Position numbers and translations under genes: made by a program. 64,000 nt of DNA from Lampris incognitus (lineage: Eukaryota > Chordata > Actinopteri > Lampriformes > Lampridae): NCBI RefSeq assembly GCF_029633865.1, contig NC_079223.1:8523432-8587431 (forward strand), given 5' to 3'. The notes beneath the pieces are model-generated. The model made no database searches, was not told the DNA's origin, and saw only the letters and a program-made list of their open reading frames with translations. This document shows, piece by piece, positions 11,401 to 20,295 of this stretch (positions are counted from its first letter, which is position 1; each line of letters opens with the position of its first letter).

Positions 11401-13884
11401 GGAACAAAGACCTGCACCCACATCGGCCCTTTCTGGATAATGTTGCCCATCCCTGGACTCTTATGACTATGCTCAGTCACCCATTTGTTTTGATAGTCGA
11501 CTATTCTGTGAAACCCCTAGTAGGTACTGACCAGTGGCATGTCTGTGAATGTTCTCATTCATCCAGGTTATGGTTATCCAAAGGAGTTGAATCAAGTGCA
11601 ACTGGACTTGGTATATATCCGTGAAGACGTTTCGCCTCTCATCCAAGAGGCTTCCTCAGTTCGTGCCTTTCTGACTAGACCATAAGTCCAGTTGCACTTG
11701 ATTCAACTCCTTTGGATATACTGACCAGTGCACACCCCACAAGACCTGCCATTTTGGAGATGCTCTGACCCAGTTGTCTACCCATCACAATTTGACCCTT
11801 GTCAAAGCAGCTCAGATCCTAACGCCTGCCCATTTTTCCTGCTTCCAACACATCAATTTCAAAAAATTACTGTTCACTTTGACAGGTGTGAGATAATGAG
11901 ATAATGTTATTCACTTCACCTGCCAGTGGTTTTAATGTTTCGGCTGATCAGTGTATATGCATACCTTAGTTGGCTCTTCATCTTCAGAGGAATCATCCTC
12001 ACTGCTACTACTCTCCTGCTTTTTCTTAGCTGGGACAGTAGCCTTGGGAGCTGTGACTGCAGCAGCCTTTGGTTCTGTAACAAAAATGATGAGACAAGTC
12101 AAATTAGGACACAATTCTTGGCGCAATTCAAAACTAAGGAAAAAAATCTTTGATCACAATATGCTAATAGTTTGTTTGTTAACTCACTGAGAGCAGGGAC
12201 TTTGGCTGGCTGCTCATCCTCAGAGTCAGATTCTTCACTGCTGGAGCTGGAGTCTTTCTTCCTTGTGCCTGTTGCTGCAGCAGGGGCCTTCACTGGAGCC
12301 TGCAAGGAGAAATTCCATGCTTGAGAAAACAGAATTTGCTATAGAGTGTTGCTCTGGGATGAGTTTAAAATTTGGATGTTCCCTCATACCTTTGCAGGAG
12401 TTTTTGTAGATGCTGCCTCATCCTCAGACTCACTGGAATCTTCACTGCTGCTAGATGCAGTTTTACCAGCTGCTGCCTTAGCAGGCACAATCTTAGCAGC
12501 TGTTAAAATACACATTTATAAAAAGACGTAAAATCTGATATGGACGATTCCCCCCCTCCCCCCACCCATGAATTAAAACAACAGTAATACATTCTAGATT
12601 TATGGAGTCTTGTCAACACTCAGCATGAGACAAAATGTTAAAGCTGTTGTGAACACTGATATCAGAAGGTAAACAAATATTTAACTACTATGTACAGATG
12701 TATATTATAAAATTTTATATATATACAGTTAGTTGCATTTAGGTATGTTAATCGCACCTAGTTGAAACAAGGTTATTTGATATGACTTCCTTGCAGATGA
12801 GTTTTGTTGATCCAGGGCCTGCTTACAGGCTGCCCAATATATTACCTTTAAGTGCTAATGGGTCCAATGAGTCACATGGAACCAAACTCATATGGCTGCT
12901 AGGCTATCACGACTAAATGTAGAGCACAACAGGATTGCTTTGGTGCAAGGTGGGCAGTTCTGCATTTGCAACATGACCAGTGTTTTGTGCCATTTCTCAC
13001 CATGTAAAATGTGTTTTACATATCATGGACATGCAAGTCACTTAGAAATCACGAATCTGACTTTCCAATACCTTTAGGTTTATTTGTAGGAGCTGCTTTA
13101 ATTGGTGGTGCTGCTGCCTCATCCTCACTGCTGGAGTCTTCACTGCTAGAGCTCTCTGCACTGATCTTAGCTTTCTTGGCTGATGGACCGACGTTGGCAT
13201 GGGCCTCGTTGGAAAGAGCTTTTCTTTTCCTGGCTTCAGATGACCTATGAACCGCGGTGGCGTTAAACACTTTTTTAAGAAAATCCATTCCAATGTATCA
13301 TTACTACATCGCTGTTAATTTTACATCACATAAAAGAATACCCGTGGAAATTCAACTTTAAAGTTGGCGATAACCTATATCCTAAGAGATGTGCAGTGAA
13401 CAAACAGCATGGCTTAAGACAGCAGGCAACTCACTTCACCCAGAAGCTGTAGATGTCGAGGAGCCCCTGCTCATTTTCATCTAGTGGGTTCTGTTGAGTA
13501 GCAAACGTTACGTTAGTTTTAACTGTCAACATGCGGGATTACGAAGTGACTTTGTTAGTTAGATTGGCGTTGCAGTCTTTGGCCCAGATCACGCTGCGGG
13601 CATTTTGCCGAAACGTTTGAGCGACGAGCAGTTAGGATAACGGAATAAACAGCTCGGACTCGCAACACACGTTGCTGGCCGACACGACGTTCTAGCTTGG
13701 ATGGCTAACTCAACAACACGCATCTTCCGACGCACCTCAACCACGCCCAATTTGACGCCGACAACAAACTCACCACTTTCGTTTTCCTGGCAAACTTCTG
13801 AGCCACCTCGGCGAATTTGTTCTCGAGCAAAAACGAATATATATATTTGTACAGATCGCTGGGGACCGCGTTGTGCTCCGCCAT
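2404..13884 (-). CDS. nolc1: Nopp140, nucleolar and coiled-body phosphoprotein 1; 14 coding exons
   Basis: Scaffold and chaperone of the nucleolus and Cajal bodies that binds snoRNPs and RNA polymerase I factors (known family role). Exons in transcript order: 13884-13774, 13490-13435, 13244-13072, 12499-12390, 12299-12188, 12074-11965, 8066-7946, 7524-7396, 7316-7227, 7122-6514, 5603-4911, 4087-3963, 2933-2850, 2562-2404. All introns are GT-AG and all junctions keep frame, giving 893 codons; the human protein is 699 residues. The N-terminus ([20 protein letters not shown]) is a LisH domain, continued by LLDIYSFW across the second exon. The middle alternates acidic [13 protein letters not shown] blocks, likely CK2 targets, with K/P/A-rich spacers. 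The end has the SRP40-type C-terminal domain ([20 protein letters not shown], ending VNSIKFDSD). Extra length lies mainly in the 609- and 693-nt exons. The start is the first ATG before the LisH domain. Long open frames opposite the large exons are composition shadows. Confidence 0.96.
4306..4435 (-). mobile_element. SINE family 1, 3' fragment in a nolc1 intron
   Basis: It contains only the tail half: the (TGGA)n end and the CCTGTCCAGGGTGTCTCCCC segment. Confidence 0.75.
5650..6500. other. nolc1 intron, no feature seen
   Basis: Plain A/T-rich intron between the 609- and 693-nt exons. It ends in an A run at 6450. Confidence 0.6.
6514..7122 (-). repeat. nolc1: Internal coding repeat inside the nolc1 609-nt exon
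   Basis: Within this exon a unit of about 43 residues recurs three to four times: [13 protein letters not shown], then [12 protein letters not shown], then [13 protein letters not shown]. The DNA copies near 6590-6720, 6720-6840 and 6840-6960 are highly similar, so the exon probably grew by recent tandem duplication. The family is known to tolerate variable numbers of such acidic/basic modules, and the frame is kept throughout. Confidence 0.8.
9502..9774. mobile_element. Inverted-repeat MITE inside the hAT-like element
   Basis: Arms of about 65 bp (GTTAAAGCAACATGACGCAA and its near-complement ending at 9774) are inverted copies around about 140 bp. It is non-coding. Confidence 0.65.
10040..10540. 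repeat. Tandemly duplicated GC-rich repeat, also found at 39890-40210
   Basis: Two related units of about 200-250 bp carry GGGCCCA(A/G)GGACCAC..., GGTCTGACAGGACG and GGCAGGCTAAG. The same material recurs in the opposite orientation at 39890-40210. It is a dispersed repeat of unknown class. Confidence 0.6.
11254..11455. mobile_element. 202-bp MITE with 40-bp inverted ends
   Basis: The ends CAGGGATGGGCAACCTGATC and its complement bound a short non-coding element. Flanks ending in CTTA on both sides suggest an imperfect 8-bp duplication, as for hAT MITEs. Confidence 0.7.
11550..11718. mobile_element. Foldback MITE in the Tc1 N-terminal part
   Basis: Inverted arms TCCAAAGGAGTTGAATCAAG and complement surround a GAAGACGTTTCGCCTCTCAT motif common in fish repeats. 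ACTGACCAGTG appears on both sides, consistent with a target duplication. Confidence 0.65.
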
Positions 13885-14258
13885 CTTCGCCACGCTCGTC
13901 CGGGAAGGAAAGAGTTGCAGGAGGAGGCGCACTAGTTATACGTCATCGTGTGTTTTTTTTTTATATATAAAAAACGGTCCAAAAATATTTTAAAAAAGCG
14001 GGGAAAAAATCTATAAATTACGGTTTAGTTTTTATCTTATAAATATCCCCCTAATTCTGTGTGGTTTTTTTTCAGTTACGCATAAACACGGAGGCTATTT
14101 ACGTGTGATACGTCATCAGTAATCGCCCCGACTTGCCATAACATGGCTGCCTTTGGAGCGTAAGGCCTGCGACCGGGTTGTCATTAGCTGTTCCTGTGGA
14201 AGAAGGACATTCCCGTTGGGTTTTCCCCCGACTCGATCCCTGGAAAAATATCGAAGCC
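13885..14258. promoter_or_regulatory. Shared bidirectional promoter region of nolc1 and mrps6
   Basis: The nolc1 start codon (minus strand) and the mrps6 start codon (plus strand) are only 374 bp apart and point away from each other. The ends of the interval are GC-richer and the centre holds an A/T tract. No convincing TATA box is seen for either gene, as expected for divergent housekeeping promoters. Both products serve ribosome production (nucleolar and mitochondrial). That they share regulation is inference from geometry only. Confidence 0.6.
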
Positions 14259-14618
14259 ATGCCTCGTTATGAACTGGCCCTCATCATGAAGGCTATGCAG
14301 AGGGCGGAGACGGCGGCGACTCTTCGGCGGACGGTTGAGACCCTTATGGAAAGAGGCGCAGTGGTGCGGCATATGGAGAATCTCGGAGAGAGGCTGCTGC
14401 CCTACAAGATATCGAAACACAACCAACGCCACACGCGGGGCTCCTACTTTCTGATAGACTTTCACGCTGCCCCGAGCATCCTCCCGGGCTTGCTTGATCA
14501 CCTGGACCGTGACGTGGACGTGGTGAGGCCGACCGTTTTGAAGAAAGACACCGAGGTTTCCGGGAAAACTTGCTGTGGCCATTCTCGTTCCACGTCCCAG
14601 GACACTGCTCGTAAATGA
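14259..14618 (+). CDS. mrps6: Mitochondrial small ribosomal subunit protein bS6m, single exon
   Basis: Component of the mitoribosomal small subunit, homologous to bacterial S6. The 119-residue product begins MPRYELALIMKAMQRAETAA and continues with LENLGERLLPYKIS-like and RGSYFLIDF-like segments, matching vertebrate MRPS6 (human 125 residues) from its first methionine. The ferredoxin-like S6 fold region is complete. The last 20 or so residues, after VVRPTVLKKD, are weakly conserved in the family, so the end is less certain. The start is the ATG at 14259 because family similarity begins exactly there; an in-frame ATG at 14178 would add an unrelated extension. No intron is needed. The mammalian gene has introns, so this could be an intron-less functional retrocopy or simply a compact fish gene. 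Confidence 0.88.
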   Translation: MPRYELALIMKAMQRAETAATLRRTVETLMERGAVVRHMENLGERLLPYKISKHNQRHTRGSYFLIDFHAAPSILPGLLDHLDRDVDVVRPTVLKKDTEVSGKTCCGHSRSTSQDTARK

Positions 14619-14979
14619 ATGAAATGTAAGGACCTGATTTTAAAAAAAAAATTTTTTTTAAAAAGGGGGCAGCACTAGCCATGCACCTTTGGGGGCATCG
14701 TGAAGGACCGCTGGGAATTCCAGAGATAAAGACTGTATCAAACTAAAGATTACCAACGACTGTATGATCATGCTGTTTTCTACTTTCAGCCTTAACGTGT
14801 GTGCTTGAGTCGTTTACATGTAGGCCATTCTTCTCCTTCCATTAAAACCTGCAGCACCTCTCTTGTCTGTTGGCAAATAGTGGATCCTATGTGCAAGATA
14901 CTGCAAAAAGGCCACATGTTGAGGTGTGCTGCTTTAGGTTCAAGTCAGACGAAATTGGCGCATACGCCAGGTTTTAGGG

Positions 14980-15620
14980 CAAGGCAAGGCAAGTTTATGT
15001 GTATAGCACCTTGTCATCGCAGAGGTCATTCAAAGTGCTTTGTAGGCAAAAGAATAGGGGGGGGGCATAAAATAAGATAAATAAAAGTACAGACAAGTTT
15101 AAAACTGAGTTAGTAAACTAAAAAGTGCCATAAAAACTGATTAATTAAACGTAACAACAATCGGAGCAGAATATATCAGAATAGCAAAATATACAAAACA
15201 CACACGCACACACACCAAGAACTTAGCCATAGGCTGTTGTAAAAAGTAAGGTTTTTTAGCCTACTTTTAAATGTGTACAGTGTGTGTGGCCTCTCTCAGG
15301 TCCTCAGGCAGGGCGTTCCATCTACTTGGAGCGTACATACAAAATGCTGCTTCCCCTGCTCTAGGGGGTGACTGTTAAATTTAACTAAAAATGAAAATAT
15401 GTCATTGAATAAGGATGGAGGAATAGAATGTGTGGGGTCAATACTTTGCTACGAACTTGTGATGAGCAAATATCCACAGACAATCTTATAAATCAAACCC
15501 CAGGCACAAAAGGGTAGATGCGAGATCCTCGTTTCGAGGGGAATAGAGAGTAATAAGCAGAACCAAAAATAGTGCATCCTCTTTCGAAAGGTTTCAAGTA
15601 ACTTTCAAATTTTTTTTATT
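14980..15620. repeat. Dispersed fish repeat starting AAGGCAAGGCAAGTTTATGT
   Basis: The AAGGCAAGGCAAGTTTAT...TATAGCAC...CATTCAAAGTGCTTT string is a common fish interspersed repeat. No open frame is present; boundaries are approximate. Confidence 0.5.
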
Positions 15621-16218
15621 TAAAATAACAATATCATCTGACACAAATAAGGGGCAGATAATGGCAATCAAAAAAAGGCGTTTACTGTTAAGGTGGGGTT
15701 TTTTTTGTTTTTTTGTTTTTGTTTTTTTGATCAATCTGGCTGAACATATAGTTTTAAGTCTATACCAACCTTTGACCTATGACCCCAGAGAATGTGGGCA
15801 AATCAGGCTCAATATTCTTTATGGATGTCATGCGTTGCTGAGTGTGCTGTAATTTTACACCTATGATGATTGCTCCTTTTGTTTTACAGGGACTCTGCTC
15901 ATACCTAGAAGACGTGAAGTGTGATGGCTTCCTCTGCTCTTTTCCATTGTACACCTGCATTCGGATTTAATAAACAATGTTTTTGTATCTCACTTATCGA
16001 AAAGACTCAGCTTTTTGTTGGTGAAAAGGTGAACGGCCGTATGTTAAACGGTATGTTTTGCAGTTTTAAGGCATTTTCAGTTCTTCTTTTCAAGCCATCT
16101 CCAGCTGGGGATCTAACACCGGCCACCATTTCAAAGCTGTTTATGAAGTGATGTTCACTAAAGATGGCATGAGGCCATGAAACACCATTACTGCCATGCC
16201 ATCCAGATTATTAAACAA

Positions 16219-18338
16219 CTAGAAGAACCCTGCTACAATGTAGCGGTTTGGTTATCCACCCGTCTAAATCTCCCTCCTCTTCATCCTGCCAGCTAACCGC
16301 CTTCCCCCCTGCCCCTAAACCCCCCCCACTCCAACTCCCTCCCCCCAAATGCTCAGAATCATCTGAAATGCCGAGAAAAGTGGTTTTTAGCCATTTGTAG
16401 AAAATGCATAATTATGCATAATTAATATAATTATTTGAATTTTCTGCTGTTTTTCTGGTCCTCTCTGGAACAATACCTACCATCTCCAAAAAAATGAGGA
16501 TCATAAGTGCATTTTTGCAAAAATGCACTTATTTTGCATAATGCCAAAACATTTCTGTCCCAGAAATTTTATTTATATAGGTGAAAAAAATCAGAGAGGC
16601 TCATAATCACCTGAAATGCCGAGAAAAGTGGTTTTTAGCCATTTTTAGAAAAATGCATATTTTGCATATTTATGCATAATTATGCATAATTTTAATTTTC
16701 TAAGATTTTTCCCTTACTCTCTGAGACAATACCTACCACCTCCAAAAAGACTTAGGATCATAAGTGCTTTAGTTTTCGGTCCCGCTATCTACACTAACTA
16801 ACACACACACACAGACTAACACCACACACACACATTACGGAAATATGGGAGTAGATGAGGGAATCTAAAGCGAAAACCGACATAAGGTGTCTACCTGATG
16901 TTGGTTAATGGCTTATTTGTGACTTATTCGGATCAACCTGAACTACACACAGTACATGTAAGAGACAGGGGACGGCGTGTATTGTGTTTATCACTCCATA
17001 AATCGTCTGACATGAACGTTATTTGCAACTGAACGGAATAGAGTCTCTGTTGTCTTTAACAGCTGAGATATCTGTCAGACTTGTTGCCGCCAGAAGCCTC
17101 GATTTCGACACATCGACGGATGAGTTACCGTTTCTCATCGGAAAGACTTATAAAGGTGTGGTATCTAGTGATTCAGAGATTTGCATCCCCGGTATCGAAT
17201 CCCGCACCGGGCAAGAAAATAACCGGTTACACAAATGTTGATAGTTTTTAAATCCTTTGTGTTTTTTTTGAAGTAGAGATTGTCCTTATATATTGCTCAA
17301 CTTCGTTTTTTAAGTGCAAACAGTTCGGGCTTTCTGTTGGAGAATTTACATTTACGTATATGAAACTTGGCTAAAAATAAATGCATAGTTATAAAAAAAG
17401 AATGCATCACCATCTTTGTGATTAAAATTATGAAAACCAAAAATCACATCTACTCCTGTATTTTCACAACGTGTGTCTGGTGTGTGGTGTGTGTCTGTGT
17501 GAGAGTCTATAAACGGCCAAACTAGAGCACTTAGGGCCTCGATTCTTTCTGGAGGTTATTGGGGATGATCGGGGGCACCTATAAAAAAGTAGCAGAAAAT
17601 TAAAATTATGCATAATTAATTATGCATAAATATGAAAAATATGCATTTTTCTAAAAATGGCTAAAAAACCACTTGTCTCGGCATTTCTGATGATTCTGAG
17701 CAGCTTTGATTTTTTCACCTATAAATTTTTTTTTTTCTGGGACTTAGAAATGTTTTGGCATTATGCAAAATAAATGCATTTTTGCAAAAATGCACTTATG
17801 ATCCTAATTTTTTTGGGAGGTGGTAGGTATTGTTCCAGAGAGGATCAGAAAAATAGCAGAAAATTAAAATAATTACGCATAATTATGCAAAATATGCATT
17901 TTCTAAAAATGGTTAAAAAACCACTTTTCTCGGCATTTCTGATGATTCTGAGCATCTGGTTTTTTCACCTGTAAATTTTTTTTTTTCTGGGACTTAGAAA
18001 TGTTTTGGCATTATGCAAAATAAATGCATTTTTGTGAAAATGCACTTATGATCCTCATGTTTTTTTGGGGTTGGTAGGTATTGTTCCAGAGAGGACCAGA
18101 AAAATGGCACAAAATTAAAATAATTATGCATAATTATGCATAATTATGTAAAATATGCATTTTCTAAAAATGGCTAAAAACCACTTTTCTCGGCATTTCA
18201 GATGATTCTGAGCATTTGGGGGGAGGGAGTTGGAGTTGGGGGGGGGCGGTTAGCTGGCAGGATGAAGAGGAGGGAGATTTAGACGGGTGGGTAACGGGTG
18301 GGTAACCAAACCGCTACACTGTAGCGGGGTTCTTCTAG
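16219..18338. mobile_element. 2.1 kb foldback element with long inverted arms
   Basis: The ends are inverted copies (CTAGAAGAACCCTGCTAC and its complement at 18338), followed by C-rich and then A/T-rich segments that also match in inverted order. The right arm holds about three tandem units of some 240 bp containing ATGCATTTTCTAAAAATGG and CTCGGCATTTCTGATG. No coding sequence is seen. Superfamily is not assigned; no target duplication is evident. Confidence 0.8.
17186..17232 (+). mobile_element. 3' fragment of a tRNA-like LTR inside the foldback element
   Basis: Only the box B side and the GGTTACA end match the family. The fragment sits in the centre of the 16219-18338 inverted repeat, so it was captured by or inserted into that element. 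Confidence 0.6.
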
Positions 18339-18496
18339 TGCTTATAGTAAAGGTGAAAATCAGAAAAGACAAAATCAGCGATAAACTTGTGGAAGTCTCT
18401 CCGGAACTGACATGAGCAGAATAAGCGGACACGTGTTTCAGGTGGCATTTGGCAACAAGACCATTCATCATCTATATCATTTCTAAACTTCGATAA

Positions 18497-18603
18497 TGTA
18501 ACCGGTTATTTTCTTGCCCGGTGCGGGATTCGATACGGGGTGTTGTGCACCACAAGGCGGCATCACTAACCGCTCGGCTAACGTGTCTTATTAGCAATTT
18601 ACA
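18497..18603 (-). mobile_element. Solo tRNA-like LTR, shorter variant
   Basis: It shares both ends and the box A/box B-like core with the 35795 family but is about 30 bp shorter in the leader between the 5' end and box A. It lies just beyond the right end of the 2.1 kb foldback element. Confidence 0.7.
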
Positions 18604-18765
18604 CTAAATATTGTTTTGCAGGGTAGCATTTGCGTAGCTATTTCAATGAAATCTCTTTGACTTTGTTTGTTAAAAAAACAAAATCTTTGCGGTAACGACC
18701 AAACTTTCTTCCATTCAACATCAGTCACAAAGTTGTCCCAAAAAAATGGCCATGCTGAAACCTGG

Positions 18766-18766
18766 A

Positions 18767-18818
<52 letters not shown>
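18766..18818. repeat. (TA)n microsatellite left of the Tc1 palindrome
   Basis: A perfect TA run of about 50 bp abuts the left end of the palindromic element. TA is the Tc1 target, so the element probably landed in an existing TA tract. Confidence 0.95.
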
Positions 18819-18821
<3 letters not shown>

Positions 18822-20012
18822 TACCGTTCAAAAGTTTGGGATCACCCAAACAATTTCGTGTTTTCCATGAAAAGTCACACTTATTCACCACCATATGTTG
18901 TGAAATGAATAGAAAATAGAGTCAAGACATTGACAAGGTTAGAAATAATGATTTGTATTTGAAATAAGATTTTTTTTACATCAAACTTTGCTTTCGTCAA
19001 AGAATCCTCCATTTGCAGCAATTACAGCATTGCAGACCTTTGGCATTCTAGCTGTTAATTTGTTGAGGTAATCTGGAGAAATTGCACCCCACGCTTCCAG
19101 AAGCAGCTCCCACAAGTTGGATTGGTTGGATGGGCACTTCTTTGAGCAGATTGAGTTTCTGGAGCATCACATTTGTGGGGTCAATTAAACGCTCAAAATG
19201 GCCAGAAAAAGAGAACTTTCATCTGAAACTCGACAGTCTATTCTTGTTCTTAGAAATGAAGGCTATTCCATGCGAGAAATTGCTAAGAAATTGAAGATTT
19301 CCTACACCGGTGTGTACTACTCCCTTCAGAGGACAGCACAAACAGGCTCTAACAGGTACTATTTAATGAAGATGCCAGTTGGGGACCTGTGAGGCGTCTG
19401 TTTCTCAAACTAGAGACTCTAATGTACTTATCTTCTTGCTCAGTTGTGCAACGCGGCCTCCCACTTCTTTTTCTACTCTGGTTAGAGCCTGTTTGTGCTG
19501 TCCTCTGAAGGGAGTAGTACACACCGGTGTAGGAAATCTTCAATTTCTTAGCAATTTCTCGCATGGAATAGCCTTCATTTCTAAGAACAAGAATAGACTG
19601 TCGAGTTTCAGATGAAAGTTCTCTTTTTCTGGCCATTTTGAGCGTTTAATTGACCCCACAAATGTGATGCTCCAGAAACTCAATCTGCTCAAAGAAGTGC
19701 CCATCCAACCAATCCAACTTGTGGGAGCTGCTTCTGGAAGCGTGGGGTGCAATTTCTCCAGATTACCTCAACAAATTAACAGCTAGAATGCCAAAGGTCT
19801 GCAATGCTGTAATTGCTGCAAATGGAGGATTCTTTGACGAAAGCAAAGTTTGATGTAAAAAAAATCTTATTTCAAATACAAATCATTATTTCTAACCTTG
19901 TCAATGTCTTGACTCTATTTTCTATTCATTTCACAACATATGGTGGTGAATAAGTGTGACTTTTCATGGAAAACACAAAATTGTTTGGGTGATCCCAAAC
20001 TTTTGAACGGTA

Positions 20013-20015
<3 letters not shown>
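18819..20015. mobile_element. Palindromic Tc1-like element: two inverted 5' halves
   Basis: Arms of 535 bp (18819-19353 and 19481-20015) are near-identical inverted copies around a 127-bp centre. Each arm starts CACTACCGTTCAAAAGTTTG and encodes the start of a Tc1-type transposase, MARKRELSSETRQSILVLRN, with a paired-like helix-turn-helix. The minus-strand copy runs on a little further (19636 to about 19349); the DDE catalytic part is absent from both. It is embedded in (TA)n tracts, consistent with TA targeting. The near identity of the arms means it is young. It could fold into a long hairpin. Confidence 0.88.

Positions 20016-20080
<65 letters not shown>
20016..20080. repeat. (TA)n microsatellite right of the Tc1 palindrome
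   Basis: A perfect TA run of about 65 bp abuts the right end of the palindrome and ends about 70 bp before the first psap CLEAR motif. Confidence 0.95.
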
Positions 20081-20084
<4 letters not shown>

Positions 20085-20150
20085 AGACGCAGCAGCACGC
20101 GCGAAAGCAGAAACGGTCAGCGTGACGGCGATTACGCCACTCTGGAGACG

Positions 20151-20197
20151 GTCACGTGCGGGCGGAGGAGTCACGTGACTGTGACGCGCGATATAAA
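20151..20197 (+). promoter_or_regulatory. psap: psap proximal promoter: two CLEAR/E-box motifs and a TATA-like box
   Basis: GTCACGTG lies at 20151-20158 and the full palindrome GTCACGTGAC at 20170-20179. These match the CLEAR consensus bound by TFEB/TFE3/MITF on lysosomal genes. A TATAAA motif follows at 20192-20197, about 100 bp before the psap start codon. Motif identity is read directly from the sequence; TFEB control of psap is known in mammals and is inferred here. Confidence 0.72.
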
Positions 20198-20295
20198 GTA
20201 TCCAGGGCCTCTGATCTGCATTGCGGCGCTCAGAACCCGACGCGAGTAGACGCACGTCCCGACCGACCGACCGACCAGCGCAGAATAGCGGAGTC

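Larger units (their letters stand above)
9174..11519. mobile_element. hAT-like element inserted in the Tc1 transposase gene
   Basis: GTAGGTAC is duplicated at 9166-9173 and 11520-11527, an 8-bp target duplication as made by hAT transposases, and it interrupts Tc1 sequence exactly. The ends (CAGGGCATTC and TAGGGGTTTC read inward) are imperfect terminal repeats. No intact transposase is visible; the interior is filled with other repeats. Confidence 0.7.
8250..11953 (-). mobile_element. Tc1/mariner element in a nolc1 intron, split by later insertions
   Basis: Terminal repeats CACCGATGAGCC (left) and its imperfect complement GGCTGATCAGTG (right) are flanked by TA. On the minus strand the outer parts are recognisable as one fish Tc1 transposase gene: the N-terminal part near 11880-11728, the rest from about 9165 to a stop at 8282, including [18 protein letters not shown] with the DDE-domain C-terminus. 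About 2.5 kb of foreign elements separates the two parts. The 5' end lies only 10 bp beyond the donor site of the nolc1 exon ending at 11965. Confidence 0.85.

Noticed and set aside
14178-14258. Upstream in-frame ATG extending mrps6
   Set aside because: The added residues match nothing in the family, whose conserved N-terminus begins at the ATG at 14259.
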